Counted from the stretch's first letter, positions 1-5,817 are shown. The stretch: 5,988 nt of DNA from Nitrospirota bacterium (GCA_017885365.1 JAFNGD010000247.1:1-5988), one strand, 5' to 3'. Notes: generated by a model from the sequence alone, not told the origin. Numbers and translations are program-made.

Positions 1-634
1 CCTCGAGGTCGAACTTGTCCTCGCCTGCCGGGATCTCATAGATCGTACCGCCGTTGAAATAACTCGTGGTGCGGAAGGGGTTGGGCAGGATCTGCACCAG
101 GCCGCCCCCGGCATCTTTGTAGACGACGCGGGCATAGAACGGCTTATTGCCCTTCAGGTACACGCGGATCTTCTCACCGCTCTTGTACGCCTTCTTGTCC
201 GTCCAGACCTTGATACTGAGAGGCGCCGCCGGGTCATCGGGCGCCGCCGTGTTCTTCGAGAACGACGACATTGCTTTCTCGTCGGGGATGACCTCCACCT
301 TGACCTTGATCCTGTAGCAGTCTCCGGCGGCCGGATCCTTGTACCATGCCTTGTCCAGTTCCTGGATGATCTTGACGTTGGCGCTCGCGAAGGCGGAGAC
401 CAGGTCCTTTTCGACAACGAAGTTCTTGATGTCCGTCTCGCTCTTCAGGTAGGTCGCGGTGAACTCGACGGCCTTCTTTTTCGCTTCCGACAGGGCTACC
501 TGCTCAGTCTGTTTCCGGGTCCGGTCGTCGCCCATGCATGCAGAACCCTCGGCATCGACGACCGTTGACTGGGCGGCATAGACATCGGAAATGAAGAGCA
601 GGGCCAGAATGGCTGCGATCAATGATCTGTTCAT
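1..634 (-). CDS. Exported FlgT_N/LPP20-like + DUF4384 domain protein (3' end outside window)
   Basis: The reverse strand reads open from the ATG at 634-632 to the window edge, giving 211 codons with no stop, so the gene is partial. A GGAGG ribosome-binding site (641-645) sits 6 nt before the ATG. Residues 1-20 form a signal peptide (MNRS, then a hydrophobic run ending DVYA before AQS), so the product should be periplasmic or surface-associated. Residues 25-117 start VVDAEGSA, continue with an Ala/Lys/Glu-rich helix and end in YRIKVKVEV; this resembles the FlgT N-terminal / LPP20 lipoprotein fold. Residues 139-211 match the DUF4384 pattern: IKVWTDKKAYKSGEKIRVYL, then FYARVVYKDAGGGLVQILPNPF and YEIPAGEDKFDL. 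The DUF4384 domain continues past the edge. Cys33 and Cys106 could form a disulfide. The molecular function of DUF4384 is unknown; such domains also occur fused to caspase-like peptidases. The FlgT likeness does not imply flagella, since no flagellar gene is near. Domain calls are by eye; DUF4384 is the firmer of the two. Confidence 0.88.
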   Translation of the reverse strand, partial: MNRSLIAAILALLFISDVYAAQSTVVDAEGSACMGDDRTRKQTEQVALSEAKKKAVEFTATYLKSETDIKNFVVEKDLVSAFASANVKIIQELDKAWYKDPAAGDCYRIKVKVEVIPDEKAMSSFSKNTAAPDDPAAPLSIKVWTDKKAYKSGEKIRVYLKGNKPFYARVVYKDAGGGLVQILPNPFRTTSYFNGGTIYEIPAGEDKFDLE

Positions 635-682
635 GCGTTACCTCCGAACGGCAGTTGTTGATAGCGATGGTTGAGAGCAGCG

Positions 683-715
683 GGGACAGAACCAATCGGA
701 CCAAGGAACAGTCCC
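683..715 (-). repeat. Imperfect palindrome in the leader of the DUF4384 gene
   Basis: The arms GGGAC (683-687) and GTCCC (711-715) pair perfectly. Further inward, pairing resumes as one G-C pair and then two C-G pairs, separated by symmetrical A/A positions. On the minus strand, which is the predicted transcript, these become single and double U-U mismatches, a spacing that tolerates stacking. The element begins only about 6 nt after the predicted leftward transcription start, so it would be a 5'-terminal hairpin in the mRNA. It could instead be one copy of a dispersed GGGACTGTTCC-type repeat. Function unknown. Confidence 0.4.
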
Positions 716-727
716 TCGCGATGGGGA

Positions 728-756
728 ATCATAGTACAAAGATCATAGCAGTTCAA
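728..756 (-). promoter_or_regulatory. Sigma-70-type promoter for the DUF4384 gene
   Basis: On the minus strand the -35 box TTGAAC (756-751) is followed by exactly 17 bp and a -10 box TATGAT (733-728). Predicted start is near 721, giving an untranslated leader of about 87 nt. The heptamer CTATGAT also occurs 14 bp upstream (748-742) inside the spacer, but that copy lacks a suitable -35 box. Prediction from consensus only. Confidence 0.6.
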
Positions 757-860
757 GGTAAAATTCACGTTGCGGCAGCCTGATACTCGATCATCTGTTG
801 CGTATTCTGCTTCGCAGCAGTTGCTCGTGCGGTTAATGCGCTTCCCGGGTCAGCTCTGGG

Positions 861-904
861 CCGGAGAGTCTTGAGTTGCATATAAATGCAACGATAAAGA
901 CCGG
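861..904. promoter_or_regulatory. Dyad symmetry element upstream of the caspase-like gene, possible operator
   Basis: The core GTTGCATATAAATGCAAC (875-892) is a 7-bp inverted repeat around ATAA. Outside it, GTCTT (868-872) mirrors AAGAC (897-901) and CCGG (861-864) mirrors CCGG (901-904), with slightly unequal spacing (2 versus 4 bp). The core is centred about 69.5 bp upstream of the predicted rightward start, a position used by upstream-binding activators. No T-tract follows, so it is not a convincing terminator. No regulator gene is in the window. Confidence 0.4.
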
Positions 905-918
905 CTCACAAATAATAC

Positions 919-947
919 TTGACTTGCCATATTATATTAGTTAGAAT
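919..947 (+). promoter_or_regulatory. Sigma-70-type promoter directly abutting the caspase-like gene
   Basis: A -35 box TTGACT (919-924) is followed by 17 bp and a -10 box TAGAAT (942-947). Only five bases (948-952) separate the -10 box from the ATG at 953, so transcription should begin at or within a base or two of the start codon. Other A/T-rich hexamers nearby (930-935, 933-938) have no matching -35 box. It probably drives the peptidase and both barrel genes. Confidence 0.6.
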
Positions 948-952
948 TTGGC

Positions 953-2137
953 ATGAAGAACGTTAAAGTCACATCACTCCTTTTTATCCTTCTCTTCTTT
1001 CTTCTCTTCCTGCCTCTTGTCACCTCTGCCCAGCAGCGCGGTGTCACGGTCAAGGGCACAGACCAGGCGGACGACACGGTGATCGAGGGCAACTACTGGG
1101 CGCTGATCATCGGAATCAATGAATACCCCAATCTTCAGCCGGCCATGCAGCTTCAGGCAGCCAGGCCCGATGCCCAGGAAATAGCCCAGGTGCTCCAGCA
1201 GAGGTATGGTTTTGCCAAGGAGCGGATGATCCAGCTGTACGACAAGAAGGCAAGCAGGGACGAGATCATCCTGGCGCTTGAAACGCTTGCGGGGACCGTT
1301 GGTGAGAAGGACAGCCTTCTCATCTATTATGCCGGACATGGGGAATACAACAAGAACACGAAACGCGGGGTCTGGATCCCTTCCGATGCCGTAGCCAACA
1401 AGACCTCAAGCTTTATCAGCAACGCCGATATCCGTGACTACCTGGAAAGCATCAAGGCGCGGCACATCTATACCATTTCCGATTCCTGCTTCAGCGAGTC
1501 GCTCATGGGAAAGACGCGAAGCCTCGGGCCTGGGTCTGACCGCGCCTTCAAGGAGCTCTACAGCGCCAAGTCACGGTGGATCCTGACCTCGGGCGGCCTC
1601 TACCCGGTCCCGGACAAGGCGAAAGGCAATCACAGTGTGTTTGCCTATCATCTGATCAGGGTCCTGGAGAAGAACGAGAACCAGTATCTGACCCCGATGC
1701 AGATCGTCTCGGAGATCATGCCCCTGGTCTCGAACGAGTCCCAGCAGACGCCGAAGAGCGCTCCTGTCGCCCTCTCCGGCGACGAGGGCGGGCAGTTCAT
1801 CTTCGCCCTCGCCTCCTATAAAAAGCCGGAGCCCCCGCGCCCTGCGGCCCCGGTCATCTCGCCGGAGGAGGATTCCAAGCGGATACAAGAGATCAAGAGG
1901 ATGATCGATGAGAAGGCCCGCCTCGAGGAGGACGCCAAGAAGCTCCGCGAGACGGAAAAGCGACTGCGGGAGCGCGAGGTGCAGATGGAGAAGGATCGCG
2001 TGGCAAAGGAGCAGGAGCAGCAGAAGCGGATGGATGAGGAAAGGAGGCGGCTGGACCGGGAAAAGCGGGAGATCGAGGAGAACAGGAAGCGCGAAAAGAA
2101 GAAAGAGGAACCGGTGTTCGTTCCTCCGACGTTCTGA
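953..2137 (+). CDS. Secreted caspase/metacaspase-like peptidase (family C14) with C-terminal coiled coil
   Basis: This 394-residue protein has a signal peptide (residues 1-26, cut likely after VTSA), so it should act in the periplasm or at the envelope. The caspase-like domain covers about 48-286: YWALIIGINEYPNL opens it, ARPDAQEIAQVL follows, the catalytic His129 lies in LLIYYAGHGE and the catalytic Cys179 in SDSCFSESL. Asp177, two residues before the Cys, is the metacaspase-type position linked to preference for Arg or Lys substrates. A Glu follows CFS where Gly is usual in bacterial homologues (DSCFSG). Residues 305-386 are an almost uninterrupted Lys/Glu/Arg-rich helix, probably a coiled coil, ending in PVFVPPTF. 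No transmembrane segment follows the signal peptide. The ATG at 953 is the only sensible start: a stop codon lies in frame at 938 and the signal peptide begins there. There is no Shine-Dalgarno sequence, which fits a leaderless mRNA. It is probably co-transcribed with the barrel gene 46 bp downstream. Substrate unknown. Confidence 0.92.
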   Translation: MKNVKVTSLLFILLFFLLFLPLVTSAQQRGVTVKGTDQADDTVIEGNYWALIIGINEYPNLQPAMQLQAARPDAQEIAQVLQQRYGFAKERMIQLYDKKASRDEIILALETLAGTVGEKDSLLIYYAGHGEYNKNTKRGVWIPSDAVANKTSSFISNADIRDYLESIKARHIYTISDSCFSESLMGKTRSLGPGSDRAFKELYSAKSRWILTSGGLYPVPDKAKGNHSVFAYHLIRVLEKNENQYLTPMQIVSEIMPLVSNESQQTPKSAPVALSGDEGGQFIFALASYKKPEPPRPAAPVISPEEDSKRIQEIKRMIDEKARLEEDAKKLRETEKRLREREVQMEKDRVAKEQEQQKRMDEERRRLDREKREIEENRKREKKKEEPVFVPPTF

Positions 2138-2172
2138 ACTTATCCATGTACACAATGTTCTTACTATTCAAT

Positions 2173-2179
2173 AAGGGGG
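2173..2179 (+). promoter_or_regulatory. Ribosome-binding site of first barrel gene (duplicated block)
   Basis: AAGGGGG lies 4 nt before the ATG at 2184. The same heptamer with the same 4-nt spacing precedes the second barrel gene, and both genes continue ATGAGAAAA. No good promoter or terminator was found in the 46-bp gap after the peptidase gene, which supports co-transcription. Confidence 0.7.
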
Positions 2180-2183
2180 ATCT

Positions 2184-3017
2184 ATGAGAAAAACATGGCT
2201 CTTCAGTCTTATTCTGTTGCTGGCCCTCTCGGTGGCGGCCGGCCCTGCCCTAGCCGAGGAGCAGTCCACTCCGGTCGGGAAGGACGTGACCCTCGCCATC
2301 GGGTTGAAGTTCTGGTTCCACACTTGGCAGTCGGCGAACGGCTCCTACGGGTCTCAGCAGGGTTCCAATGTCCAGGCCTACATGTCCGCCCCAAACGTGG
2401 CGTTCATCCCCTCCATCAGCCTCAAGATAAAGGATTTCTTCATCTCTACGAGCTACCTGGGCGCGTCGGATTATACGTTCCCAACCTACACGGACACCAT
2501 TGTCCTGTCGAGCGGCGGAACAACGACAGCCTATACGCTAAAACACAACACAACGGCGACGCGAACCGAATCGGATACGAACATCGGCTGGTATGTTTCG
2601 CGGAACCTGGCCCTTACGCTGGGATACAAGATCGTGACCCAGGAGATCACCGACAAACAGTCCGGCACAGGGCTCAAGTCACAGACCGTCATATCGAAGC
2701 CGACCTATGCAGGCCCGACCATCGGCTTCATCGGCAGTGTTCCCATAGGTGAGGGTTTCGGTCTTTACGGTAACCTGGCGTTGGGCAAATTGGATATGGA
2801 GTACGAGGGCGGATCAACGACCTATAAGGCCGACTATGTGTCGACGGAGATCGGGATCGGATATAAGCAAAAAAGCATGCCGCTTTCCTTTACGATCGGC
2901 TACCGGTTCCAGAGCATCGAACAGAAAATGCCTGCTTACCAGATCGGGGGCCCGGGGACGCCGATATCCCCGGACGTAACCAAGGGTTTGACACTAGGCT
3001 TAAACCTCATATTCTAA
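2184..3017 (+). CDS. Outer-membrane beta-barrel protein, copy 1 of a tandem pair
   Basis: The 277-residue product has a signal peptide (residues 1-24, MRKTWLF then a Leu/Ala core ending ALA before EEQS). The mature part alternates short amphipathic strands with Gly/Ser/Thr/Asn-rich loops: VTLAIGLKFWFHTW (35-48), SISLKIKDFFISTSYL (77-92), NIGWYVSRNLALTLGYK (133-149), IGFIGSVP then GFGLYGNLALGKL (180-203), STEIGIGYK (220-228), LSFTIGYRFQSI (234-245) and a C-terminal strand GLTLGLNLIF. I estimate about ten strands. The terminal Phe in an alternating aromatic/hydrophobic strand is the usual signal for insertion by the BAM machinery. Size fits a small barrel rather than a general porin. The gene downstream is clearly a paralogue. 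No conserved enzyme motif is visible and the substrate or partner is unknown; I cannot assign a named family. It could be a structural barrel, a small channel or a partner of the peptidase encoded upstream. Confidence 0.85.
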   Translation: MRKTWLFSLILLLALSVAAGPALAEEQSTPVGKDVTLAIGLKFWFHTWQSANGSYGSQQGSNVQAYMSAPNVAFIPSISLKIKDFFISTSYLGASDYTFPTYTDTIVLSSGGTTTAYTLKHNTTATRTESDTNIGWYVSRNLALTLGYKIVTQEITDKQSGTGLKSQTVISKPTYAGPTIGFIGSVPIGEGFGLYGNLALGKLDMEYEGGSTTYKADYVSTEIGIGYKQKSMPLSFTIGYRFQSIEQKMPAYQIGGPGTPISPDVTKGLTLGLNLIF

Positions 3018-3027
3018 CGACCTTACC

Positions 3028-3034
3028 AAGGGGG
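3028..3034 (+). promoter_or_regulatory. Ribosome-binding site of second barrel gene (duplicated block)
   Basis: AAGGGGG lies 4 nt before the ATG at 3039, in the 21-bp gap after the first barrel gene. It repeats the heptamer and spacing seen at 2173-2179, so the duplication included the translation start. Confidence 0.7.
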
Positions 3035-3038
3035 CTTT

Positions 3039-3875
3039 ATGAGAAAAGCATATATTGCGATTTTGGTGCTCTTGACACTGCTTGTTATGGGCCTCTCGGG
3101 CGCCGCCTTTGCAGCGGATACGGAACAGACGACCAAGGTCGGCAAGAACGTCTATTTTACCCTGGGGTATAAGGTTTGGTACAACACCTGGCAGACCGCC
3201 TTCAACTCCTATCCACCCGAGGGCGGGGCGAATATCATGACGCTTACATCAGAGTCAGTCGCTGCCCCGATCATCTCGGCCAGTTTGAAGATCAGTAATG
3301 TCCTGATCGCGGGAAGCTATATGTCGACCCCTGACTACAAGTTCCCTGATTATGAAGATGTCCTCGTAACCGGACCGACGCCAACGACGGTCGGTCCAAG
3401 TGCACTGCCGTTCAACACCTACAGGACCACGGCCTCGCGCAAAGAACACGACATCAATCTGGGATACTATATCTCGCCGGCCATTGCCCTTACCGTCGGT
3501 TACAAAGAGGTCAAGCAGACCTATAATGATATCGATATAGTGACCAATAAGATATGGTCCTCGTCCTGGACGAAATACTCCGGACCGCTCGTCGGCATCA
3601 CGGGCGGAGGCTCGATCGGAGGCGGATTCGCCTTCTACGGGAACCTGTCCTATGGCATCCTTAAAGGAGAGTTCGAGGGCGACCCGGAGACGTTCGATGC
3701 CACCTATTCATCGACCGAGCTGGGAATTGCGTACCGGCCAATCAGCTTCCTGTCCATTCTGGTTGGATACAAGTACCAGACCATCGACTCGAAGCTGAAA
3801 GATCCTAAGTTCAACGACCAGGTGGCGCTCGACGTCACCAAGGGGTTCATATTCGGTGCGAACCTGACGTTCTAG
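3039..3875 (+). CDS. Outer-membrane beta-barrel protein, copy 2 of a tandem pair
   Basis: The 278-residue product has a signal peptide (residues 1-26, ending AAFAA before DTEQ) and co-aligns along its whole length with the preceding protein. Shared blocks include VGK(N/D)V near residue 34, the W..TWQ.A..SY stretch (47-58), SLKI followed by SY...DY.FP (82-103), the D.N.G(Y/W)Y.S..(L/I)ALT.GYK block (138-156), FxxYGNL (197-203), STE.GI.Y (225-232), the GY.(F/Y)Q.I strand (243-249) and DVTKG before the final strand, which ends in Phe. By eye about a third of positions are identical, so the duplication is old and the copies have diverged mostly in the predicted surface loops (about 110-135 and 165-180). 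The start is fixed by the AAGGGGG site and the signal peptide. It is the last gene before the strong terminator at 3921-3962. The role is not recognisable from sequence; homo- or hetero-oligomers of the two barrels are possible but not shown. Confidence 0.85.
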   Translation: MRKAYIAILVLLTLLVMGLSGAAFAADTEQTTKVGKNVYFTLGYKVWYNTWQTAFNSYPPEGGANIMTLTSESVAAPIISASLKISNVLIAGSYMSTPDYKFPDYEDVLVTGPTPTTVGPSALPFNTYRTTASRKEHDINLGYYISPAIALTVGYKEVKQTYNDIDIVTNKIWSSSWTKYSGPLVGITGGGSIGGGFAFYGNLSYGILKGEFEGDPETFDATYSSTELGIAYRPISFLSILVGYKYQTIDSKLKDPKFNDQVALDVTKGFIFGANLTF

Positions 3876-3920
3876 CAGGTTTCGGCAGCGCGTTGGATGG
3901 CACGGTAGATTAAGAACAGG

Positions 3921-3962
3921 CCCCTGATCGAAAGATTCACTCGTTTCGGTCAGGGGTTTTTT
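3921..3962 (+). terminator. Rho-independent terminator after the barrel genes
   Basis: The left arm CCCCTGATCGAAA (3921-3933) pairs with TTTCGGTCAGGGG (3944-3956) over 13 positions with a single T-G wobble, around a 10-nt loop, followed directly by six T residues (3957-3962). No comparable T-tract appears on the opposite strand, so it acts rightward. It probably ends the peptidase and barrel transcript, leaving the lipoprotein gene to depend on readthrough or a promoter I could not identify in the remaining 37 bp. Confidence 0.9.
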
Positions 3963-3985
3963 GTATTAATACGGTAAAGAAAAGC

Positions 3986-3994
3986 GGGGAGGTG
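3986..3994 (+). promoter_or_regulatory. Ribosome-binding site deciding the lipoprotein start
   Basis: GGGGAGGTG contains a strong GGAGG (3988-3992) placed 7 nt before the ATG at 4000 and 10 nt before a second ATG at 4003. The spacing favours 4000, though both starts give the same lipoprotein after processing. Confidence 0.7.
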
Positions 3995-3999
3995 CAGCA

Positions 4000-5784
4000 A
4001 TGATGGTTCGCGCATATCTGCGAGTGGTCCTGATAGTCCTTCTGTTGATCGTTCCGGTCGTGCTGTCCTGCGGAGGCGGTGGGGGAGGTTCGGCGCCGCC
4101 GGCTGCACCCAAGGCGCCGGGCATCTACGGGACTGCGGCATCCGGCATAGGGCATCCTCACCGGCCGATCGAGGGCGGTGATAAGGATGGAAATCCGATC
4201 AACGGCGAGACTGATGGCGATGGCAATTTTATTTTGCCGACGAATGGGCGTACACCTCCCTACCTTCTCAGAGTCATCACGTCCACGACGCCCACGACGA
4301 TGCTCTATAGTGTCAGTGCCGATGAAAATGCTGCTACCACCATCAATATCACCCCGCTTACGGACCTGATCATCCGGTCGTGGTACAGCGCACAGACGCC
4401 TTCGGTGAGTATTGACTATGCATTTAATAATCTGCCGACACATCCTGCCCCTAAACCCGAATCTGTTTCAGTGATCCATAATCTGATAAAGAATGTCGTT
4501 CAACTCTGGCTGGATAAGAATGGAGTGACCTCGAGCGACTTCAATCTTATTTCTACGCCATTTACCGCAGGGACGATCACTGTGCCAGGGACCGGTCTCG
4601 ACAAGGTGCTGGACCAAGCATGGGTCAATGCTGCGACCGGCCGGATCGTGATCTCCAACGGAACGACAACCCAGAACTCGACCTTGAACGCTTTCCTGAG
4701 TTCACTCACTGCTTCGACCACGACCGTGTCCCAGGTCACCGGATCGACGGTGGAAAGCGGCAACAACGACATGACCGTCGTGACGACCGACACCGCCAAA
4801 CAGTCGGCCCTTGCCGGCATTAACACGACACTGGCGAGCATTGCGAATACCATCAACGCCAGGGGCCTGCTCTTGTCGTCAGCCGATCTGAAGCCCTACC
4901 TGGATCCGAGCCTGGTGAATGACGGTTTCAATCAGGACCAGTTCGCGCAAGTTTTGAGAATGATGGCGCTTTCTGCAAAAGCTTCCGGACAGACGGTTCT
5001 TTACACCCTCAAAGTGATCAAGTCGCTCGATACAACGACCAATGTTGCCGAGGTGAGACTTGACGGCATCGGGCCGGCTTATTTCAAGAAAATATCTGGA
5101 CAATGGCTGATATCGGGCAATGGACGCGTCGCCAATATAGCAGTTACCGCGGTCATGAATACTCGGCAGGGGATCAATGACTGTGCCGGCCTTTGCGACG
5201 GTACGAAAATGACCGTGAAGGTAGATGCGCTTCAGGGGACGGTAAGCAGCGTGACGATCACCGGAGGAGGTTTCTGGAATACAGCCACTGTTCCCTGGGT
5301 TTCGAACGTTACGGGGTACGGCATCAACCTTGACCGGTTCTGGCTCGACAGCAACCATTTGGATAAACTTCCGGCGAAGGATACGCCGTTCCAGGTCTTA
5401 GTGACCACGACGACGGGAACGACAATCGCCTATCCGATCTTGAGCAATGCGTACACCACCGAGCCGATCTTTGTTACCAATCTCACCGGCGGGGCGATAG
5501 GCGTTGCTAAATTGGGTTCTCCACTGACCGTGAACTGGACAAAACCGACGACCTTTCCTATCCGCGGTATGGGACTTTCCTATCAGGCCTATAATGGGCC
5601 GCGAGGCGGTTCTTCGACTACAGTTTGCACGGCAATGGGGACCATGAGTGATCCCACGGTGGCCTCAGCCACGGTCACTATTCCTCAGATATGTAACGGG
5701 AAAAGTGTTGTATCGGTAAATCTGGATGTGGGTGTCAACGGGGTGAATGGAGAATCAGCGACCGTGACCTACGTCATTAATTAA
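4000..5784 (+). CDS. Large surface or periplasmic lipoprotein with N-terminal CarboxypepD_reg-like domain
   Basis: The 594-residue protein has a lipoprotein signal: charged start, hydrophobic core (7-22) and lipobox VLSC with the lipidated Cys24, followed by six glycines. Glycine at +2 would favour outer-membrane sorting under the E. coli rule. Residues 41-125 begin GIYGTAASG and hold DKDGNPINGETDGDGNFILP, PPYLLRV, LYSVSADENAATTINITPL and TDLI, the pattern of a carboxypeptidase-regulatory-like beta domain common in lipoproteins of this type. A helical part follows (about 155-240). Residues 288-385 (LKPYLDPSLVNDGFNQDQF to GQWLISGNGR) could be an NTF2/SnoaL-like fold, which is tentative. The remainder (400-594) is Thr/Gly/Val-rich beta-strand sequence, probably Ig- or fibronectin-like domains. 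Cys395/399 and Cys543/565 may form disulfides. No catalytic motif is visible. It stands alone between two terminators, so a link to the peptidase cluster is only positional. Binding or adhesion is a guess. Confidence 0.85.
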   Translation: MMVRAYLRVVLIVLLLIVPVVLSCGGGGGGSAPPAAPKAPGIYGTAASGIGHPHRPIEGGDKDGNPINGETDGDGNFILPTNGRTPPYLLRVITSTTPTTMLYSVSADENAATTINITPLTDLIIRSWYSAQTPSVSIDYAFNNLPTHPAPKPESVSVIHNLIKNVVQLWLDKNGVTSSDFNLISTPFTAGTITVPGTGLDKVLDQAWVNAATGRIVISNGTTTQNSTLNAFLSSLTASTTTVSQVTGSTVESGNNDMTVVTTDTAKQSALAGINTTLASIANTINARGLLLSSADLKPYLDPSLVNDGFNQDQFAQVLRMMALSAKASGQTVLYTLKVIKSLDTTTNVAEVRLDGIGPAYFKKISGQWLISGNGRVANIAVTAVMNTRQGINDCAGLCDGTKMTVKVDALQGTVSSVTITGGGFWNTATVPWVSNVTGYGINLDRFWLDSNHLDKLPAKDTPFQVLVTTTTGTTIAYPILSNAYTTEPIFVTNLTGGAIGVAKLGSPLTVNWTKPTTFPIRGMGLSYQAYNGPRGGSSTTVCTAMGTMSDPTVASATVTIPQICNGKSVVSVNLDVGVNGVNGESATVTYVIN

Positions 5785-5817
5785 GCGAATATCTACGATT
5801 TGACCGTGGTCATGCTC

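Larger units (their letters stand above)
635..952. other. Divergent intergenic regulatory region
   Basis: This 318-bp stretch separates the leftward DUF4384 gene from the rightward caspase-like gene. It holds the leftward ribosome-binding site (641-645), an imperfect palindrome (683-715), the leftward promoter (728-756), a dyad element (861-904) and the rightward promoter (919-947). Between about 757 and 860 I see only a small CTGC-TTC-GCAG hairpin near 808-818 and no convincing reading frame. The two promoters are about 160 bp apart, so they do not overlap. Confidence 0.7.

Noticed and set aside
808..818. CTGC-TTC-GCAG mini-hairpin
   Set aside because: A 4-bp stem is too short to support a terminator, attachment site or RNA gene.
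1571..2155. Leucine-rich 194-codon reading frame on the minus strand
   Set aside because: It is the antisense of the Lys/Glu-rich coiled coil: AAG and GAG codons read backwards as CTT and CTC, giving artificial leucine runs. It has no plausible domain and lies inside a well-supported gene.
2140..2167. Possible promoter (TTATCC, 16 bp, TACTAT) between the peptidase and first barrel
   Set aside because: The -35 match is only three of six and the -10 four of six, which chance readily gives in this A/T-rich gap.
2195..2752. Overlapping plus-strand 185-codon frame inside the first barrel gene
   Set aside because: The composition is His/Arg/Gly/Pro-rich and typical of an out-of-frame reading; the barrel frame has signal peptide, strands and terminal Phe.
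3937..4443. Minus-strand 168-codon frame across the terminator and lipoprotein start
   Set aside because: It overlaps the terminator, ribosome-binding site and lipobox region of the plus-strand gene, and its residues are Arg/Cys-rich with no domain pattern.
4500..4856. Minus-strand 118-codon frame opposite the lipoprotein gene
   Set aside because: It is an antisense shadow of a Thr/Val/Ser-rich coding region with no independent start signals.
4879..5358. Minus-strand 159-codon frame opposite the lipoprotein gene
   Set aside because: It lacks a ribosome-binding site and family signature, and the plus-strand frame is clearly the coding one.
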